A stretch of DNA of 8,453 bases from an uncultured Oscillochloris sp. GTDB taxonomy: Bacteria > Chloroflexota > Chloroflexia > Chloroflexales > Chloroflexaceae. The stretch is taken from contig CAIRFY010000164.1 in assembly GCA_903877945.1 (NCBI GenBank), positions 1 through 8,453 on the forward strand, written 5' to 3'. The notes under the pieces are model-generated. The model saw only the letters and a list, made by a program, of their open reading frames with translations, was not told the origin of the DNA and made no database searches. How positions within the stretch are numbered: the stretch's first letter is position 1; every line of letters begins with the position of its first letter. A program made the position numbers and the translations under genes. Shown piece by piece: positions 5,570-8,453 of this stretch.

Positions 5570-7072
5570 CTAACCCCGGCGTAGGGTTTTGTAGAGCCGG
5601 ATCGCGCCTTGGGTGACGGCGGCGCTGCTCTGGCCGGGGAAGGTGCTGTCGCCGACGAGCCAGAGGCCGGGCACCCCGGCGGCGCGTGCGCCCAGGCTGC
5701 GGAATCCGCTCTGCGTGGGGCGCTGGCCTAGCCCGCCGACCATGCCACGTTCACGCCGGGTGTAGCGCTGGAAGCTGACGGGCGTGCCAGCCTGCTGGTA
5801 GCGAATGTGGCCGCGCAGCCCCGGCAGTACCCGCTCGGCGGCGGTGATCAGGTCCTCGGCCCAGCGGGCCTTGCGCTCTCGGTAGGCCGTTTGCCCCGCC
5901 GCCCGCGCTGCCCACCAGGGGCCAACCCGCGTGTGCGTGCTGATCGTGACGGCGCGTTGCCCTGCCGGGGCGCGGCTGGTGTCGTGGGCCGGGTGCAGCG
6001 AGATGAAGGCGGTGTTGCCCTCGCCCAGCGGCTCGCCGTAGCGCCGCACTACCTGATGGTGCGCGGGTATTCCTGTCGGGATTTGCGGTTCATCTACCCC
6101 TAAGTAGAGCGTGAAGGCACCCCAACTCTCGGGCGTTGTCTTCATCACATGAAGCAGACGGTGTGGCGCGGCTTCGCCCAGCAGGCGAGCGACATCCCCC
6201 ACTGTCTGCCCGGCGATGATCTGGCGTGCGCGTAGCTCTTCGCCATCGGCTAGGCGCACCCCCACGGCGCAGCCGCCCTCCACCAGAATCTGCCCGACCC
6301 AGGTGCGGTAGCGCAGTTCGCCGCCGTCGCGGATGAATGCGTCGGCCAGGGTGCGGGCGATGCTCCAGGCTCCGCCTTCGGCGTAGAAGACGCCTTGGCG
6401 GGCCAGGTCGAGGGCCACGCTGCCAAAAAGCCAGGCGCACTCGTCGGCGGGCACCTGGGCCGAGATCAACAACTGGGCGTCGATAAACGCCCGCAGGGCG
6501 GGGTCGGTTAGCCGGTAGCGGCGTAGCTCGTGGCCGACGGTGCGCTCGATGTGCGCCAGCAGGCCAATCATTTCGGGCCGAAGAGTTGGGATGAGGCCCA
6601 GCAGATCGCCTGTTGTCTCAAGGGGCATCGGGGGATGACGTGCGGCGAAGCGCCAGGCGATGGCGGCGATAGCCTCCTGATTTTGCCAAAAGCGCTCGGC
6701 GGCCACAGCCTGCGCGGGGAAGGCGCGCATACGCTCCTCGCGCCAGGCATCCGGGTCACCGTAGCGCGTCACCACCCGGTCAGGCAGCCAGACCTGCATA
6801 GCTGGCTCCAGGGGCACCACCGGGAAGCGTAGGCTCAACCGGCGGGCCACCCAGTCGTGGGCACCGCCGAGCTGGAACCCACCGAAGAGGGTTGCGCCTA
6901 CGTCGAAGACGTAGGACGTACCATCGGGGCGCGTGCGACGGTACGAGGAGGCGCAGCCGCCCGGCTCGATGTGACCCTCCAGCACAGCCACCCGGTAGCC
7001 GTCGTGGGCAAGCAGGGCGGCTGTGGTGAGTCCGCCAATCCCCGCGCCGATGATGAGTGCGTCGTAGATCAC
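5570..7072 (-). CDS. CrtD-like FAD-dependent carotenoid desaturase/isomerase family protein
   Basis: The protein has 500 residues. The N-terminal dinucleotide-binding fold shows GAGIGG (9-14) with acidic E32 for the FAD ribose, then EPGGCASSYRR (36-46) and FDVGATLFGG (56-65). The C-terminal FAD motif GLWLVGDSTFPGQSSAAVTQ is at 469-488. This is the phytoene desaturase/carotene isomerase superfamily (COG1233). Segments such as FDVGAT, DPDAWREERMRAFP and the central ISAQVPADECA resemble, from memory, the cyanobacterial C-3',4' desaturase CrtD, which extends conjugation in myxol-type carotenoids. The exact reaction (desaturase, isomerase or cyclase relative) cannot be fixed from sequence alone, so no symbol is given. 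The start is GTG 7072, overlapping the upstream gene's stop by four bases (GTGA), so translation is probably coupled. It acts at the membrane on lipid-soluble carotenoids. Confidence 0.85.
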   Translation of the reverse strand: MIYDALIIGAGIGGLTTAALLAHDGYRVAVLEGHIEPGGCASSYRRTRPDGTSYVFDVGATLFGGFQLGGAHDWVARRLSLRFPVVPLEPAMQVWLPDRVVTRYGDPDAWREERMRAFPAQAVAAERFWQNQEAIAAIAWRFAARHPPMPLETTGDLLGLIPTLRPEMIGLLAHIERTVGHELRRYRLTDPALRAFIDAQLLISAQVPADECAWLFGSVALDLARQGVFYAEGGAWSIARTLADAFIRDGGELRYRTWVGQILVEGGCAVGVRLADGEELRARQIIAGQTVGDVARLLGEAAPHRLLHVMKTTPESWGAFTLYLGVDEPQIPTGIPAHHQVVRRYGEPLGEGNTAFISLHPAHDTSRAPAGQRAVTISTHTRVGPWWAARAAGQTAYRERKARWAEDLITAAERVLPGLRGHIRYQQAGTPVSFQRYTRRERGMVGGLGQRPTQSGFRSLGARAAGVPGLWLVGDSTFPGQSSAAVTQGAIRLYKTLRRG

Positions 7073-7443
7073 CCGCCCACCCCGGTCAATCTGGCGCGCA
7101 TGGCTACGCCGAGCAGGAACAGACAGACGGCGGCGTAGATCAGAGCCTGCCCGCGCCCGGCCCGGCCGCGACCGTAGGTGATGGCACCGGGTAGCAGGGC
7201 CAGGGCCACCCCGCCGTAGACGATGTGCATAGCGAGACGGACGGGCTGCGCCGCGCCGAGTAGGAGCGGTATGCCCAGCAGCGCCTCGGCGATAATCAGT
7301 AGTTCGACCACCCAGAGGATCGCTATGTAGCTGCGATCAACCGTTCCGCGTAGCGCGCAGATCAAACCCCAGATCACCAGCGCGACCAGGGCCAGGGAGA
7401 TGGTAAGCTGAAGGCGGGTATGGAGCAGGGTCAGGTGGGGCAT
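7069..7443 (-). CDS. Small four-helix integral membrane protein, unknown function
   Basis: The protein has 124 residues from ATG 7443; a TTG at 7461 in frame is a less likely start. Four hydrophobic segments fit membrane helices at about 12-31 (LTISLALVALVIWGLICA), 39-62 (YIAILWVVELLIIAEALLG), 69-88 (LAMHIVYGGVALALLPG) and 99-116 (ALIYAAVCLFLLGVAM). Arg-rich GRGRAGRG between the last two helices would be a cytoplasmic loop. His73 in helix 3 is the only intramembrane histidine and the only obvious candidate ligand residue; I do not claim cofactor binding. It overlaps the CrtD-like gene by GTGA, so the two form one transcription and translation unit, hinting at a membrane role alongside carotenoid modification. 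The family is not recognised. Confidence 0.8.
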   Translation of the reverse strand: MPHLTLLHTRLQLTISLALVALVIWGLICALRGTVDRSYIAILWVVELLIIAEALLGIPLLLGAAQPVRLAMHIVYGGVALALLPGAITYGRGRAGRGQALIYAAVCLFLLGVAMRARLTGVGG

Positions 7444-7485
7444 GGTGAATGTGATAGGCAAAAAGACGGAGGGATGTCGCAGCCT

Positions 7486-7494
7486 GTATTATAC
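7486..7494. promoter_or_regulatory. Candidate shared -10 region for divergent genes
   Basis: GTATTATAC is a 9-base palindrome in the 98-base gap between the divergent membrane-protein and ABC ATPase genes. It reads TATAAT on the minus strand (7488-7493), a perfect -10 box about 45 bases before ATG 7443, and TATTAT on the plus strand (7487-7492), about 50 bases before ATG 7542. Neither direction has a good -35 box at 16-18 bases, so this is a weak call based on the -10 match and position. Confidence 0.4.
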
Positions 7495-7541
7495 GCTGGG
7501 TTGTGCCTTGGGTTGTTTGTGGAAGCGGGTGATCCCCAGCG

Positions 7542-8315
7542 ATGAGCGCACCAATGATTGAACTCGACCGGGTGAGCAAGATTTTTCAGAGCGGTAGCGG
7601 CTCCGTCACGGCCCTGCACGACGTGAACCTAAGCGTCGCCGAGGGCGAGTTTATCGCCTTGATCGGGCCGAGCGGCTGCGGCAAGAGTACCTTGATCCGT
7701 CTGGTGGGCGACCTGGAGCAGCCCAACGTCGGTAGCCTGCGGGTGCGCGGGAAGACACCGCGCCAGGCCCGGCTCGACCACGACTACGGAATTGTCTTTC
7801 AGTCCCCGGTACTCTACGAGTGGCGCAGCATCCGCGAAAATATCGAACTGCCCCTGGAGATTATGGGTCAGCCCGGTTCTACGCGCCAAGCGCGGGCGAA
7901 TGAACTGCTGCGACTGGTGGGCCTGAGCGATTTTGCCGACGCCTACCCGCACCAACTTTCTGGCGGCATGCAGCAGCGCGCCGCGATTGCCCGCGCCCTC
8001 TCCTTCGCGCCAAGCATCTTGCTGATGGACGAGCCCTTCGGTGCGCTGGACGAGATCACCCGCGAGCGCATGCAACTGGAGTTACTCACGATTCGGGACG
8101 GCGGCACCCAGCGCACCACGGTGATCTTCGTCACCCACAGCATCCCCGAGGCTGTCTTCCTGGCTGACCGGGTGGCGGTGATGTCGCCCCGCCCCGGTCG
8201 GGTTGTGCGGCAGATCATGATTGATCTGCCGCGCCCGCGCAGCTTCGAGACCCGCGCAGACCCGCGCTTCTTCGCGCTCATCACCAAGGTGCGTGAGCGA
8301 CTGCGGGAAGGTTGA
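7542..8315 (+). CDS. ABC transporter ATP-binding protein, nitrate/sulfonate/HMP-type
   Basis: The protein has 257 residues, normal for a stand-alone ATPase subunit. All functional motifs are intact: Walker A GPSGCGKST (42-50), Q-loop Gln87 in FQSPVLYEW, signature LSGGMQQR (139-146), Walker B ILLMDE (159-164), D-loop GALD (167-170) and switch His199 in FVTHSIPEA. The pattern DEPFGALDE with THSIPEAVFLADRVAVMSPRPG places it in the SsuB/TauB/NrtD class, which powers import of nitrate, sulfonates, bicarbonate or thiamine/pyrimidine precursors through a BPD-type permease; the substrate cannot be told from the ATPase. No permease or binding protein is within the 138 bases left in the window, so partners must lie beyond or elsewhere. 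ATG 7542 is used; ATG 7554 (second Met) is possible, and neither has a strong ribosome site. Confidence 0.93.
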   Translation: MSAPMIELDRVSKIFQSGSGSVTALHDVNLSVAEGEFIALIGPSGCGKSTLIRLVGDLEQPNVGSLRVRGKTPRQARLDHDYGIVFQSPVLYEWRSIRENIELPLEIMGQPGSTRQARANELLRLVGLSDFADAYPHQLSGGMQQRAAIARALSFAPSILLMDEPFGALDEITRERMQLELLTIRDGGTQRTTVIFVTHSIPEAVFLADRVAVMSPRPGRVVRQIMIDLPRPRSFETRADPRFFALITKVRERLREG

Positions 8316-8401
8316 TGTAAGACAAGGGTTCAGGTGCCGGGTTTCAGGTTTACCGTTCGTAGCGCGGGCTTCCCGCCTGCGGTGGTACTCCCAGGGCATG
8401 A
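8316..8401. other. Short spacer after the ABC ATPase gene
   Basis: No gene is seen. The spacer has two near-copies of a TTCAGGT word (about 8329-8335 and 8343-8349) and a small hairpin GCGGG-CTT-CCCGC at 8364-8376. There is no T-run after the hairpin, so a terminator is not supported. Such phrases look like further dispersed intergenic words of this genome, but only one copy is visible here. Confidence 0.35.
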
Positions 8402-8453
8402 GCAAAGTCAGATCCGGCCCCCTCACCCCCTGCCCCTCTCCCTCACGGGGAGA
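8402..8453 (-). repeat. CT/GA-rich dispersed repeat, copy C (inverted, cut by window end)
   Basis: GCAAAGTC (8402-8409) is followed by the reverse complement of the right half of copies A and B: CCCCTCTCCC (8433-8442), loop tcacg, then GGGAGA running off the end. The stretch from about 8418 to 8453 is the exact reverse complement of the matching part of copy B (about 5478-5513). The loop tcacg, complement of cgtga, shows the orientation is opposite. The preceding 12 bases ATGAGCAAAGTC (8398-8409) are identical to the first 12 bases of the window. Confidence 0.8.

Noticed and set aside
8364..8376. Terminator hairpin after the ABC ATPase gene
   Set aside because: The stem is only five base pairs with a three-base loop and no T-run follows.

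Overview
The window is high-GC DNA (about 60% by eye) with compact genes on both strands, separated by intergenic repeats. I infer a member of the Chloroflexota, probably a filamentous anoxygenic phototroph of the Chloroflexales. The reasons are the CrtD-like carotenoid desaturase, the dispersed CT/GA-rich hairpin repeats and the TGCAAAA-type heptad arrays. I recall all of these from that group, but no rRNA or other marker gene is present to prove it.

Layout. 1-245: a CT/GA-rich repeat (copy A). 245-571 (+): a 108-residue hypothetical protein with a probable ribbon-helix-helix (RHH) N-terminus. 570-605: a near-perfect 36-bp palindrome. 617-1396 (+): TlyA-type rRNA 2'-O-methyltransferase. 1401-1535: a huge hairpin (60-bp arms) between convergent genes, preceded by an A-run that becomes a U-run for transcripts arriving on the minus strand. 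5209-1570 (-): a three-gene operon, in transcription order a circularly permuted ATP-grasp protein, an alpha-E protein and a transglutaminase-like protease. 5210-5569: a good sigma-70-type promoter for that operon, overlapped by GGGTA/TACCC inverted repeats, followed by repeat copy B. 7443-5570 (-): a small four-helix membrane protein translationally coupled (GTGA overlap) to a CrtD-like FAD-dependent desaturase. 7542-8315 (+): an ABC transporter ATPase of the nitrate/sulfonate/pyrimidine-precursor class, divergent from the membrane protein. 8316-8453: a spacer that runs into an inverted repeat copy (C), cut by the window end.

How the genes work together. The minus-strand operon is the widespread but biochemically unresolved set of ATP-grasp ligase, alpha-E protein and transglutaminase-like peptidase. 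By family knowledge it probably makes and/or cleaves amide bonds on a peptide or small-molecule substrate. TlyA modifies rRNA. The CrtD-like enzyme acts on carotenoids in the membrane. The ABC ATPase needs a permease and a binding protein that are not in this window.

The most unusual content is between the genes. Both junctions of the ATP-grasp/alpha-E/transglutaminase operon are filled by heptad arrays in inverted orientation. One has perfect 28-29 bp arms around two 43-bp direct repeats. The intergenic palindromic elements share GCAAA(A)GTC termini, which suggests a non-autonomous, MITE- or REP-like mobile family that has been reused as terminators and spacers.
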